Shown piece by piece: positions 43,881-52,309 of a stretch of DNA of 64,000 nucleotides (positions within the stretch are counted from its first letter, which is position 1; every line of letters begins with the position of its first letter). The position numbers were made by a program, and so were the translations under genes. Source of the stretch: Ornithobacterium rhinotracheale. GTDB lineage: Bacteria > Bacteroidota > Bacteroidia > Flavobacteriales > Weeksellaceae. The notes below the pieces were generated by a model. The model saw only the letters and a program-made list of their open reading frames with translations, did no database searches and was not told the origin of the DNA. The stretch covers positions 124,001 through 188,000 of the forward strand of contig NZ_CP094846.1 in NCBI RefSeq assembly GCF_022832975.1, given 5' to 3'.

Positions 43881-45157
43881 ATACGCCCCTTGCCGAACGC
43901 ATGCGCCCCAAAACACTTGAGCAATATGTGAACCAAAAGCATTTGGTAGGCGATAATGCGCCCATCAAAGTAATGCTGGACAATGGTTTGCTGGCTTCTA
44001 TGATTTTGTGGGGGCCTCCTGGCACGGGGAAGACTACGCTAGCGCAGCTCTTAGCGGAATTATCTGGCAGGGAATTTTACACCCTGAGCGCCATTAATGC
44101 AGGAGTTAAGGAGGTGCGTGAGGTGATAGAGCAGGCTAAAAAACGAACGCTTTTCTCGGGAGAGAAGAATCCCATTCTGTTTATAGATGAGGTGCATAGA
44201 TTTAATAAATCACAGCAGGATTCGCTTTTAGGAGCGGTGGAAAAGGGCTATATCACGCTCATTGGTGCCACAACCGAGAATCCAAGCTTTGAAGTGGTGC
44301 CTGCCTTGCTCTCCCGTTGCCAAGTGTATACCTTAACCTCGCTCTCGCGGCAGGATTTGGAGGAATTGATGCACAATGCCATTACCCAAGATGAATGGCT
44401 GAAAACTAAAAACATTCGCTTAGAAGAGACAGATGCCCTCTTGCGCTACTCAGGGGGCGATGCGCGCAAGGTGCTCAATGGGCTGGAATTGGTAATTCAT
44501 AGTGTGGGCGATGAAACTGAAATAGTAATTACCAATGATTTGGTGCAAAAGTGCATTCAGCAAAACATTTCAAGATACGATAAAACGGGCGAGCAACATT
44601 ATGATATCATCTCTGCCTTTATCAAATCCATTCGTGGCTCAGACCCCAATGCCGCCGTTTATTGGCTTGCTCGCATGATTGCTGGGGGCGAAGATTTAAA
44701 ATTCATCGCCCGCCGATTGCTTATTTTAGCCTCCGAGGACATAGGCAATGCTAATCCTAATGCACTGATGCTGGCCAATAGCGCCTTTCAGGCCGTCAGC
44801 ACCATTGGCTACCCCGAGGCACGCATCATCTTATCGCAGTGTGCGGTGTATTTAGCCAATTCGCCCAAGAGCAATTCCACCTATAATGCCATTAATCAAG
44901 CATTAGATTTAGTGCAGAAAACAGGCGATTTGCCCGTGCCTCTGCATTTAAGAAACGCTCCTACTAAGCTGATGAAGGATTTAGATTATGGAAAGGAGTA
45001 TAAATATGCCCACGATTACCAAGGGCATTTTGTGCAACAAGAATACTTGCCCGAGGATTTAAGCGGCACCACACTATACGCTCCTGCCGATAATAAGCGC
45101 GAAAATATAGACCGCCAAAATTTAAAAAATCGCTGGGGCGATAAATATGAGTATTAA
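43877..45157 (+). CDS. rarA: Replication-associated recombination protein A (MgsA/RarA AAA+ ATPase)
   Basis: 426 residues. AAA+ clamp-loader-like ATPase acting at stalled replication forks. Starts NTPLAERMRPKTLEQYVNQKHLVG; Walker A GPPGTGKTT (46-54), Walker B LFIDEVHRF (101-109), sensor GATTENPSFEVVPALLSR with the arginine finger, and the tetramerisation region with KSIRGSDPNAAVYWLARMI. Length is standard. First gene of the rightward run beside the candidate origin. Confidence 0.96.
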   Translation: MNTPLAERMRPKTLEQYVNQKHLVGDNAPIKVMLDNGLLASMILWGPPGTGKTTLAQLLAELSGREFYTLSAINAGVKEVREVIEQAKKRTLFSGEKNPILFIDEVHRFNKSQQDSLLGAVEKGYITLIGATTENPSFEVVPALLSRCQVYTLTSLSRQDLEELMHNAITQDEWLKTKNIRLEETDALLRYSGGDARKVLNGLELVIHSVGDETEIVITNDLVQKCIQQNISRYDKTGEQHYDIISAFIKSIRGSDPNAAVYWLARMIAGGEDLKFIARRLLILASEDIGNANPNALMLANSAFQAVSTIGYPEARIILSQCAVYLANSPKSNSTYNAINQALDLVQKTGDLPVPLHLRNAPTKLMKDLDYGKEYKYAHDYQGHFVQQEYLPEDLSGTTLYAPADNKRENIDRQNLKNRWGDKYEY

Positions 45158-45274
45158 AAAAATTGCTATTCAAAGTTTTTTTGATTGGTTAAAGGGTAAG
45201 ATTTAGTTTTAAGAATAGATTAAATCTTAATTTAATATGAATAAAATCATAATAATACTATAAAATAAAAATTT

Positions 45275-45282
45275 TAAATTTG
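45275..45282 (+). promoter_or_regulatory. -7 promoter element of the DUF4488-like pair
   Basis: TAAATTTG fits TAnnTTTG, with about 22 bases to the ATG at 45304, the same distance as at the related gene at 24.9 kb. Confidence 0.5.
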
Positions 45283-45303
45283 ATAAAATTTTTATTTAGA
45301 CAT

Positions 45304-45753
45304 ATGAATCAGTGGTTTAAAAAAATAGGAATTTGTGCATTTTTAAGTTTAGCAAGTTTATCTTTTGCACAACAGCACATAGCAGAAAGCAAAAATTTGG
45401 TGGGAATATGGCAACATGTTTACCCTATATCAAATGGAAATTATATAAAAACAGGAAATTATAAAATCATAACGCCTGATGGTACATTTTCCTTGGTTTT
45501 TATTGGGAAAAATAAAACAACCTTAACAGGTTATGGAACTTATAAAATTACGAGTGATAGTACTTTTACCGAGAAAATGATTTCCCATATTTCGCCTAAA
45601 TTTGATAAATCTGGTAGTATTTTAAGATATAAAATGCAAGATGAAAATACTTTGTTACAATCATTTAAGGCAGAAAATAATGATAGATGGGTACCAGAGA
45701 TTTGGCGTAGAATTACGATGCCTAAAAAAGATAGCTTTATGAAAGAATTTTAA
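45304..45753 (+). CDS. Small exported lipocalin-like protein (DUF4488-like), copy 2
   Basis: 149 residues from the ATG at 45304; the TTG at 45280 is within the promoter element. Signal peptide ends LSFAQ. Mature part HIAESKNLVGIWQHVYPI... KIITPDGTFSLVFIG... GYGTYKITSDSTFTEKMI... PEIWRRITMP shares every block with copies 1 and 3. Probably a single-domain periplasmic beta-barrel protein; ligand and role unknown. Eight bases before copy 3. Confidence 0.68.
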   Translation: MNQWFKKIGICAFLSLASLSFAQQHIAESKNLVGIWQHVYPISNGNYIKTGNYKIITPDGTFSLVFIGKNKTTLTGYGTYKITSDSTFTEKMISHISPKFDKSGSILRYKMQDENTLLQSFKAENNDRWVPEIWRRITMPKKDSFMKEF

Positions 45754-45761
45754 ATAATTTA

Positions 45762-46247
45762 ATGATGAAAAAAATATTTTTTGTTTTTGTAGCAGTGTTT
45801 GGAATAATGTTAAATGCTCAAGAAGCACCTAAACATATTCCTGAAAGCACAGATTTAGTGGGATTTTGGCAACAGTGTTTTTTGTTAAAAAATTCAGAAG
45901 GTAATAAAATATTGAGACCCTCTGGCAATTACAAGGTGATTAACCCCGATGGTACTTTCTATACCTTTATGATTGTTCCTCAGAATAATGGGGCGGTTCA
46001 GATTCCTGTTATTTTGCAATATGGCACTTATAAAATTCAAGATGATGGCCAGTTTACAGAGCATATCATTAAGCACGCTATGAATCCTAGTTTCTCTAAT
46101 ACAAATTCTGAGTTGCGCTATAAAAAAATAGAAGGAGACGATACAATCGTTCAGGAGTATCGAAATGAGAATAAAGTTTGGATACCAGAGATTTGGCGCA
46201 GGGTAAGCTTCAAGGATATGTCAAAGAAAACGAATTTAATATTTTAA
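45762..46247 (+). CDS. Small exported lipocalin-like protein (DUF4488-like), copy 3
   Basis: 161 residues; ATG 45765 is an equally good start. Signal peptide ends MLNAQ. Blocks HIPESTDLVGFWQQCF, YKVINPDGTFYTFMI, QYGTYKIQDDGQFTEHII and PEIWRRVSF align with copy 2, its tandem duplicate. Followed by a strong terminator. Confidence 0.68.
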   Translation: MMKKIFFVFVAVFGIMLNAQEAPKHIPESTDLVGFWQQCFLLKNSEGNKILRPSGNYKVINPDGTFYTFMIVPQNNGAVQIPVILQYGTYKIQDDGQFTEHIIKHAMNPSFSNTNSELRYKKIEGDDTIVQEYRNENKVWIPEIWRRVSFKDMSKKTNLIF

Positions 46248-46253
46248 AAAATC

Positions 46254-46286
46254 AAAGAGCAAGGCCGAGAGTCTTGCTCTTTTTTT
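46254..46286 (+). terminator. Terminator after the DUF4488-like pair
   Basis: Stem from 46254-46263 and 46273-46282 (AAAGAGCAAG with its complement), then a run of Ts. Confidence 0.88.
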
Positions 46287-46288
46287 AT

Positions 46289-46319
46289 TTTGTAAACTCA
46301 GCCAAATGCAATAATTTTG
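46289..46319 (+). promoter_or_regulatory. Full Bacteroidota promoter of mlaE-mlaF
   Basis: TTTG (46289-46292), 19-base spacer, TAATTTTG (46312-46319). This is the best complete match to the -33/-7 consensus in the window, and it excludes the upstream start codon at 46317. Confidence 0.7.
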
Positions 46320-46328
46320 CCCCATATT

Positions 46329-47087
46329 ATGTTTAGCGTATTAGAAACATACCTCACCAATATTGGTAAATACTTTGAGCTTTTGTTTGAGGTGATTAAA
46401 AAACCGAAAAAAACAAAGGTGTATCGTAAATTAATCATAAGAGAGCTATACGATTTAGGGGTGAACTCCGTGGGCTTGGTAGCCATACTCTCCATTTTTA
46501 TGGGCGCGGTATTAGCCATTCAGCTGTACCAAAACTTTAAGAGCGCCGAAATGCCCATACCAGACAGCTATGTGGGCTATGCCACTAAGGTAGTAGTAGT
46601 TTTAGAATTCTCTTCCACCATCATTTGCATCATCTTGGCCGGAAAAGTAGGCTCCTACATAGCCTCCAGCATAGGCACTATGCGTGCCACAGAGCAGATA
46701 GATGCCCTTGAAGTAATGGGGGTAAATTCCGCCTCGTTTCTAATTCTGCCCAAAATCATCGCCTCGCTTTTATTCTACCCCATTTTATTGATGATATCCA
46801 TCAGTATGTGCCTCTTTGGCGGGTATCTGATTGGAGATTTATCAGGTATGTGGTCCACAGTGGATTTCGTAGCAGGCTTGCAGAAGAATTTTGATAATTG
46901 GTTCTTTGCTTATAGCTTTATCAAGATGGAAGTTTTTGCCTTTATCATCGCCACCGTACCAGCCTTTTATGGGTACAATGTAAAAGGCGGATCGCTAGAA
47001 GTGGGGCGCTCAAGCACCAAGGCAGTAGTGTGGACTTGCATCATATTAATCATTACTAACCTAATCCTTACCAATATTTTATTATGA
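46329..47087 (+). CDS. mlaE: MlaE-family lipid ABC transporter permease
   Basis: 252 residues from the ATG at 46329. Five or six membrane helices and the MlaE signature: MGAVLAIQLYQNF, VVVVLEFSSTIICIILAGKVGSYIASSIGTMRATEQIDALEVMGV. Part of the inner-membrane complex that moves phospholipids between the membranes to keep outer-leaflet asymmetry. Overlaps mlaF by 4 bases (ATGA). No MCE-domain (MlaD) gene follows, so that subunit must be encoded elsewhere. Confidence 0.92.
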   Translation: MFSVLETYLTNIGKYFELLFEVIKKPKKTKVYRKLIIRELYDLGVNSVGLVAILSIFMGAVLAIQLYQNFKSAEMPIPDSYVGYATKVVVVLEFSSTIICIILAGKVGSYIASSIGTMRATEQIDALEVMGVNSASFLILPKIIASLLFYPILLMISISMCLFGGYLIGDLSGMWSTVDFVAGLQKNFDNWFFAYSFIKMEVFAFIIATVPAFYGYNVKGGSLEVGRSSTKAVVWTCIILIITNLILTNILL

Positions 47088-47854
47088 TTGAAGTTAAAAA
47101 TCTTAAAAAAAGCTTTGGAGATAAGGAAGTATTAAAAGGCATTTCCACCACCTTTGAAAAAGGAAAAACAAGCCTAATCATAGGCGCCAGTGGCGCAGGG
47201 AAGACTGTATTCTTCAAATGCATTTTAGGCCTTTTTGAGCCCACCAGCGGAGAAATCATTTACGAAGATATTTCCACCAAAAACATAACCTCTAAACAAC
47301 GGCACGAGCGCCGAAAACACATAGGCACCGTATTCCAGTACAGCGCCCTTTTCGATTTTATGACAGTGGAGGAAAATGTGCGATTCCCCCTAGAAATGTA
47401 TACCGACCTCTCCTTAAAAGAGATGAACGAGCGCGTGCATATGATACTGGAAAAAGTTAATATAGAGGAAGATGCCTTCAAAAAAATGCCCTCTGAAATA
47501 TCTGGCGGTATGCAAAAACGCGTCGCCATCGCCCGCGCCGTAGTCAATAAGCCAAAATACCTCTTTTGCGATGAGCCAAACTCAGGGCTAGACCCGCAGA
47601 CGGCCATCGTTATCGACCAATTGATACAGAAACTCACCCGAGAATTTGGTATCACCACCGTGATAAACTCCCACGATATGAATTCCGTGATGGAAATTGG
47701 CGAAAAAATCCTCTTTCTAAAAGATGGGCTTAAAGCTTGGGAAGGCACAAATAAGGAAATCCTTTTTACAGATAATAAGAGCGTTTCCGATTTTGTATAT
47801 AGCTCCGATTTAATGAAGCGCGTGCGCGAAGTTTTGCAAAGGCAAAAGGATTAA
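47084..47854 (+). CDS. mlaF: MlaF-family lipid ABC transporter ATPase
   Basis: 256 residues. Walker A GASGAGKT (34-41), Q-loop in GTVFQYSALFDFMTVEENVRFPL, signature ISGGMQKRVAIARA, Walker B YLFCDEPNSGLDPQT, and switch His in INSHDMNSVMEIG. The FDFMTVEEN and GGMxKR features place it in the Mla group rather than among general importers. Powers the MlaE permease. Confidence 0.93.
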   Translation: MIEVKNLKKSFGDKEVLKGISTTFEKGKTSLIIGASGAGKTVFFKCILGLFEPTSGEIIYEDISTKNITSKQRHERRKHIGTVFQYSALFDFMTVEENVRFPLEMYTDLSLKEMNERVHMILEKVNIEEDAFKKMPSEISGGMQKRVAIARAVVNKPKYLFCDEPNSGLDPQTAIVIDQLIQKLTREFGITTVINSHDMNSVMEIGEKILFLKDGLKAWEGTNKEILFTDNKSVSDFVYSSDLMKRVREVLQRQKD

Positions 47855-47866
47855 AAAATATAGCTA

Positions 47867-47907
47867 AAACCGAATTTAAAAAAAAATTGAATTCGGTTTA
47901 TTTTTTC
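47867..47907 (+). terminator. Terminator after mlaEF
   Basis: Arms 47867-47876 and 47890-47899 form a 10-bp perfect stem followed by a T-rich run. Confidence 0.8.
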
Positions 47908-47928
47908 TTTTATTAATTTAATTAAAAA

Positions 47929-48522
47929 ATGCCCGTACAAGGTTTAAAAAAATTTATACCCGAAGCATCATTACCCCATATAGCGCAATGGATTAGTGGC
48001 TACCCGCTGCTCCTAAAAGTGAAAAATAATCGAAAATCCAAGCTAGGCGATTATAGAAAAATCCCGAGAGGGCATCAAATTACCATCAATAGAGATTTGA
48101 GCCCATATTTATTTTTGATAACGCTTACCCATGAGATTGCACACATGCATACTTTCGATAAATTTGGGTTTAGAATCAGTCCGCATGGTAAGGAATGGAA
48201 AAGCACTTTTGCCACTCTGTTGCAAGAAACTTTACACCTATACCCCGAGGATTTACAGCCTATAATGAGGGAGTATATCAAAAATCCGAAGGCAAATTTC
48301 TATGCCTTTTCGCCATTTGTAGCGTATTTTAGCCAAGAAGAAAAGCAGGAGGATACTATATTTTTAAAAGATTTGCCAAAAGGTACTATTTTTGCTCTAA
48401 ATAATCGAGTTTTTAAAAAAGGTGAAATCAAGAGAATTAGGTATATTTGCACAGAATTATCATCTGGAAAAAACTATTTAATTCATGAATTGGCACCTGT
48501 AAAAGAGTATAGAAAAATTTAG
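47929..48522 (+). CDS. SprT-like zinc metalloprotease-fold protein
   Basis: 197 residues. The SprT motif is clear: ITLTHEIAHMHTF with the HExxH zinc site, followed by SPHGKEWKSTF carrying the third His, both typical of the family. Eukaryotic relatives (Spartan) cut DNA-protein crosslinks; bacterial members are uncharacterised. One base separates its stop from the manC start, so the two are coupled. Confidence 0.82.
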   Translation: MPVQGLKKFIPEASLPHIAQWISGYPLLLKVKNNRKSKLGDYRKIPRGHQITINRDLSPYLFLITLTHEIAHMHTFDKFGFRISPHGKEWKSTFATLLQETLHLYPEDLQPIMREYIKNPKANFYAFSPFVAYFSQEEKQEDTIFLKDLPKGTIFALNNRVFKKGEIKRIRYICTELSSGKNYLIHELAPVKEYRKI

Positions 48523-48523
48523 T

Positions 48524-49615
48524 ATGGAAACATTAGATAAGAAAAATATCTATTGCGTAATTATGGCTGGTGGAGTAGGAACGAGATTTTGGCCAATGAG
48601 TACTACGAGCAACCCTAAACAATTTCATGATATTTTAGGAACGGGAACAACTCTAATTCAGCAAACTTTTGATCGATTACTAAACTTATGTTTACCCGAA
48701 AATATTTATGTCATTACAGACCAAAAGTATACCTCTCTCGTGCAAGAGCAATTGCCCAAGATTTCGCCAGAGAATATCGTGGCAGAGCCTGTGGGTATGA
48801 ATACTGCCCCTTGCGCCATTTATACCGCTTATAAGATTTATAAGCGCAATCCTGAGGCAGAGATTCTTGTTTGCCCATCAGACCACTTAATTCTCAACGA
48901 GCCAAAATTTACTGAAATTGCACTCACTGCACTTGAAAATTCAGCAAAAAATCATGGATTATACACTTTAGGCATTCAGCCTACACGCCCTGATACAGGT
49001 TATGGCTACATTCAGTTTGATGCAGCAGATGAGGGAGAAGTGAAAAAAGTAAAAACTTTTACTGAAAAACCAAATTTAGAATTGGCACAGCAATTTTTAC
49101 AATCAGGTGATTTCTTGTGGAATAGCGGAATTTTCATTTGGAGTGCAAAAGATATTTTAAATTCGTTTGAAAATCATATGCCAGAAATGTTCCAAGCGTT
49201 CCAAGCGGTTGAAAATGTTTTAAATACCGATAAGGAAGTGGAAGAAATTAAGCGAGTGTATCCTACTTTGCAACAGGTATCTGTGGATGTTGCCATCATG
49301 GAAAAAGAGCAAAATGTATATGTGATTCCTTCTGAATTTGGCTGGAGTGATTTAGGAACTTGGCTTTCGCTTTATGAAAATACGGAAAAAGACGAAGATG
49401 GCAATGCCTTTTCAAGCAAAAATGTCTTTACATATCACGCCAAAAACAACATTATTTTTGCCCCCCAAGAGAAATTGGTAGTGGTAGATGGCTTAGAAGA
49501 TTATATTGTCGTAGACACGCCACAAGCACTTTTGATTTCGCCAATTGAAAATAGCCAAGAGATTAAATCTTATGTGCGAGATTTAAAACTCAATAAAAAA
49601 GAAAAATTCGTTTAA
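48524..49615 (+). CDS. manC: Mannose-1-phosphate guanylyltransferase
   Basis: 363 residues. Makes GDP-mannose from mannose 1-phosphate and GTP. Nucleotidyl-transferase signature VIMAGGVGTRFWPMSTTSNPKQF (residues 12-34), VCPSDHLI, GYGYIQF, TFTEKP and WNSGIFIW. Short form lacking the fused phosphomannose isomerase domain. Supplies sugar donors for surface glycans such as those of the 12-16 kb cluster. Confidence 0.93.
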   Translation: METLDKKNIYCVIMAGGVGTRFWPMSTTSNPKQFHDILGTGTTLIQQTFDRLLNLCLPENIYVITDQKYTSLVQEQLPKISPENIVAEPVGMNTAPCAIYTAYKIYKRNPEAEILVCPSDHLILNEPKFTEIALTALENSAKNHGLYTLGIQPTRPDTGYGYIQFDAADEGEVKKVKTFTEKPNLELAQQFLQSGDFLWNSGIFIWSAKDILNSFENHMPEMFQAFQAVENVLNTDKEVEEIKRVYPTLQQVSVDVAIMEKEQNVYVIPSEFGWSDLGTWLSLYENTEKDEDGNAFSSKNVFTYHAKNNIIFAPQEKLVVVDGLEDYIVVDTPQALLISPIENSQEIKSYVRDLKLNKKEKFV

Positions 49616-49654
49616 AATAGGATTTTGTTGCTTAAAGGTTTTAAAATATTAATT

Positions 49655-49918
49655 ATGAATGAGGAAACGCACTTAAACCCTAAAAGACAAACACCAATAT
49701 CAAATTTAAATTCTACTTGTAAAAAGCAGCATATAGAAGAGAAAAAAGAAAAAACAAATAATTTTTTTGATAATTACGATGCTGAAAAATATAATGAAAG
49801 GCAAAGAATTTTAAAAAATATTGAAAAAAGAAATTTGCAAAAAATAGCTAATAAAAAAGCTAAAAAGAAAGCCAAAAGAATGGCAAAAAAAGAATATTAC
49901 AAAAGTTTGAAAAAATAA
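49655..49918 (+). CDS. Small lysine-rich hypothetical protein
   Basis: 87 residues from the ATG at 49655. Extremely basic: the C-terminal third is a run of Lys with Ala, Arg and Met (KKAKKKAKRMAKKEYYKSLKK), predicted as one amphipathic or charged helix. No signal peptide. Could be a nucleic-acid-binding or ribosome-associated protein. AT-rich, and low complexity raises the chance that it is not a real gene, though the frame is long for chance and a terminator follows. Confidence 0.4.
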   Translation: MNEETHLNPKRQTPISNLNSTCKKQHIEEKKEKTNNFFDNYDAEKYNERQRILKNIEKRNLQKIANKKAKKKAKRMAKKEYYKSLKK

Positions 49919-49990
49919 GTTTAATATCTAAAACAAAAAGAAAAAAGCTAAAAAAACAGCAAGAAAGAAATAATAATAAATTAAATTAAT

Positions 49991-50025
49991 AAAAACCCCC
50001 ATAATTCAAATTATGGGGGTTTTTG
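49991..50025. terminator. Bidirectional terminator before rnr
   Basis: 14-bp perfect stem (49991-50004 with 50011-50024), A tract left and T tract right, between convergent genes. Confidence 0.92.
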
Positions 50026-50049
50026 TTATCAATAATTTTAATCAAATTC

Positions 50050-52200
50050 CTACAACAATTCCAAATCCAATTGTTTTTTATCTAAATCGGCACGAGTAAG
50101 CTTCACATTTACCTCGTCGCCCAATTGGTAGGTATTTCCTGTGGCTTGTCCTACGATGGCATAATTCTTTTGGTCAAACACATAGTGATCATCGTGAATG
50201 TCTCGTAGTCTTACCAAGCCCTCGGCACGGCATTCAGGTAGTTCCACATAAATTCCCCATTCGGTAACTCCTGTAATGATTCCGCTGAACTCTTCGCCCA
50301 CATGTTTGTCCATGAATTTAACTTGCATGTATTTAATGCTATCTCGCTCGGCATCGGCTGCCAATCTTTCGCGCTGACTGCAGTGTTCGCATTTTTCCTC
50401 GTACACCTCTTTTTCGGCCGATTTGCCACCGTCTAAGTAGCGTTGGAGTAATCTATGTGCCATAACATCGGGATAACGGCGTATAGGCGATGTAAAATGC
50501 GAATAATATTCAAATGCCAATCCGTAGTGTCCAATGTTATCGGTTGAGTAAATCGCCTTAGACATAGATCGCATTGCAAGCGTTTCAATCATATTTTCTT
50601 CGCCTTTTCCTTTCACATCGTGCAAAAGTTGGTTGATAGATGCGGTGGTTTTTTTACGGTCTCCTAACTCCAATTTATACCCAAATTGATGAATAAATTG
50701 TTTTAAACTTGCTAATTTCTCCGGATCTGGATCATCGTGGATACGATAAACAAAGGTTCTATCCGTAGGTTTACCTCTTTTTAAGCTCACAAATTCAGAT
50801 ACTTTTCGATTGGCTAAAAGCATAAATTCCTCGATGAGCTTATTGGCATCTTTACTTTCTTTGAAATAAACACCAAGTGGATTTCCGTCTTCGTCTAAAT
50901 TAAATTTAACCTCCAATCGGTCAAAACTAATCGCTCCGTTTTTAAGCCTTTCTTTTCTTAAAATCTTGGCTAATTTATCTAGAATTAAAATTTCTTCCTT
51001 CAATTCGCCCTCTCCGCCTTCTATGATAGCTTGTGCATCTTCATACGCATAACGCTTGTCTGAATGCGTAACGGTGCGCCCAAACCAGCTTTTGATGATA
51101 TTGGCGTTTTTATCCATTTCAAAAACAGCCGAAAATGTATATTTGTCTTCGTTGGGTCTTAGCGAACAAGCGAAATTACTCAACACCTCTGGTAACATAG
51201 GCACCACTCGGTCTACCAAATACACAGAAGTTCCTCGTTTATAAGCCTCTTCATCGAGCAAAGTGCCAGGTTTCACATAATACGAAACATCGGCAATGTG
51301 CACGCCCACTTCGTAATTTCCGTTTTCAAGGGTTCTGAACGAAAGTGCATCGTCAAAATCTTTGGCATCTTTTGGATCGATGGTAAAGGTAGGCACATCA
51401 CGCATGTCGCGTCTTTTGGCGATTTCTTCTGGTTTAATTTCGGTATCAAGGTTTTGTGCTTCGTCTTCCACTTCTTTAGGGAATGCAGCCGGCAAGCCAT
51501 ATTCTGCCAAAATGGAATGAATCTCCACATCGTGCACGCCTGGTTTTCCAAGCACACGCGTGATTTCGCCAAATGGCGAATCGGCATCTTCTGGCCAGCT
51601 CACCACATTACACACAACTTTGTCGCCGTTTTGTGCATGGTTTAAGTTTTCCTTTGGCACATAAATATCTACTGGCATCGATTTGCCTTCTACGATGACA
51701 AAACCATATTTTCTATCACCTATGATTTCTAGCACGCCCACATATTGCATGCGATGTCGCTGAATCACTTTGGCAATGCTACCCTCTGGCTTTTTACCAC
51801 GAGAAGTTTTGTGCAAAATAAGCTGAACCAAATCGCCTTGTAGAGCGTTTTTGGTTTGTCCTTTTGGGATATAGATATCGTCTTCCAGCCCTTCTACAAT
51901 CACATAAGCAGCTCCAGATGAGGTAAAATCAATGGTACCCACAAGTATATTTTTCTCCATATTCAATTTGAATTTTCCTGGAGAAACTTCAAGTAAGCTA
52001 TCATCTGCCACGAGGCGAGAAAGTGCCTTGATCAAATGTTGCTTTTCTTGCGCATTGGTGTACTGTAATGCAGAACCTAATTGCTTGTGATTGAGTGTCT
52101 TGTTTGGATATTTTAAATAGTATTGTAATACTTTTTTAGCCGTTTTTCTAAAACTATTATCTTGAGAATGATGATGTTTAGAGCGTTTATTTTTAGACAT
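50050..52200 (-). CDS. rnr: Ribonuclease R
   Basis: 716 residues. Processive 3'-5' exoribonuclease able to degrade structured RNA. Domain order: N-terminal helix-turn-helix-like segment (about 10-65), cold-shock domains (about 70-225), RNB catalytic domain with TIDPKDAKDFDDALSF carrying the metal-binding Asp cluster, and a C-terminal S1 domain (from about residue 630, EFSGIITGVTEWGIYVELPE). Length is typical. Monocistronic. Confidence 0.95.
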   Translation of the reverse strand: MSKNKRSKHHHSQDNSFRKTAKKVLQYYLKYPNKTLNHKQLGSALQYTNAQEKQHLIKALSRLVADDSLLEVSPGKFKLNMEKNILVGTIDFTSSGAAYVIVEGLEDDIYIPKGQTKNALQGDLVQLILHKTSRGKKPEGSIAKVIQRHRMQYVGVLEIIGDRKYGFVIVEGKSMPVDIYVPKENLNHAQNGDKVVCNVVSWPEDADSPFGEITRVLGKPGVHDVEIHSILAEYGLPAAFPKEVEDEAQNLDTEIKPEEIAKRRDMRDVPTFTIDPKDAKDFDDALSFRTLENGNYEVGVHIADVSYYVKPGTLLDEEAYKRGTSVYLVDRVVPMLPEVLSNFACSLRPNEDKYTFSAVFEMDKNANIIKSWFGRTVTHSDKRYAYEDAQAIIEGGEGELKEEILILDKLAKILRKERLKNGAISFDRLEVKFNLDEDGNPLGVYFKESKDANKLIEEFMLLANRKVSEFVSLKRGKPTDRTFVYRIHDDPDPEKLASLKQFIHQFGYKLELGDRKKTTASINQLLHDVKGKGEENMIETLAMRSMSKAIYSTDNIGHYGLAFEYYSHFTSPIRRYPDVMAHRLLQRYLDGGKSAEKEVYEEKCEHCSQRERLAADAERDSIKYMQVKFMDKHVGEEFSGIITGVTEWGIYVELPECRAEGLVRLRDIHDDHYVFDQKNYAIVGQATGNTYQLGDEVNVKLTRADLDKKQLDLELL

Positions 52201-52309
52201 TTTGTATATTTTTTTAAAATGATATACTTTGTGTCTATCAATTATTGTGCTACATTGTTAATAAACTAAAAAAATATCAATGATTTAAAATTCAGTTTTG
52301 GATTAAGTT

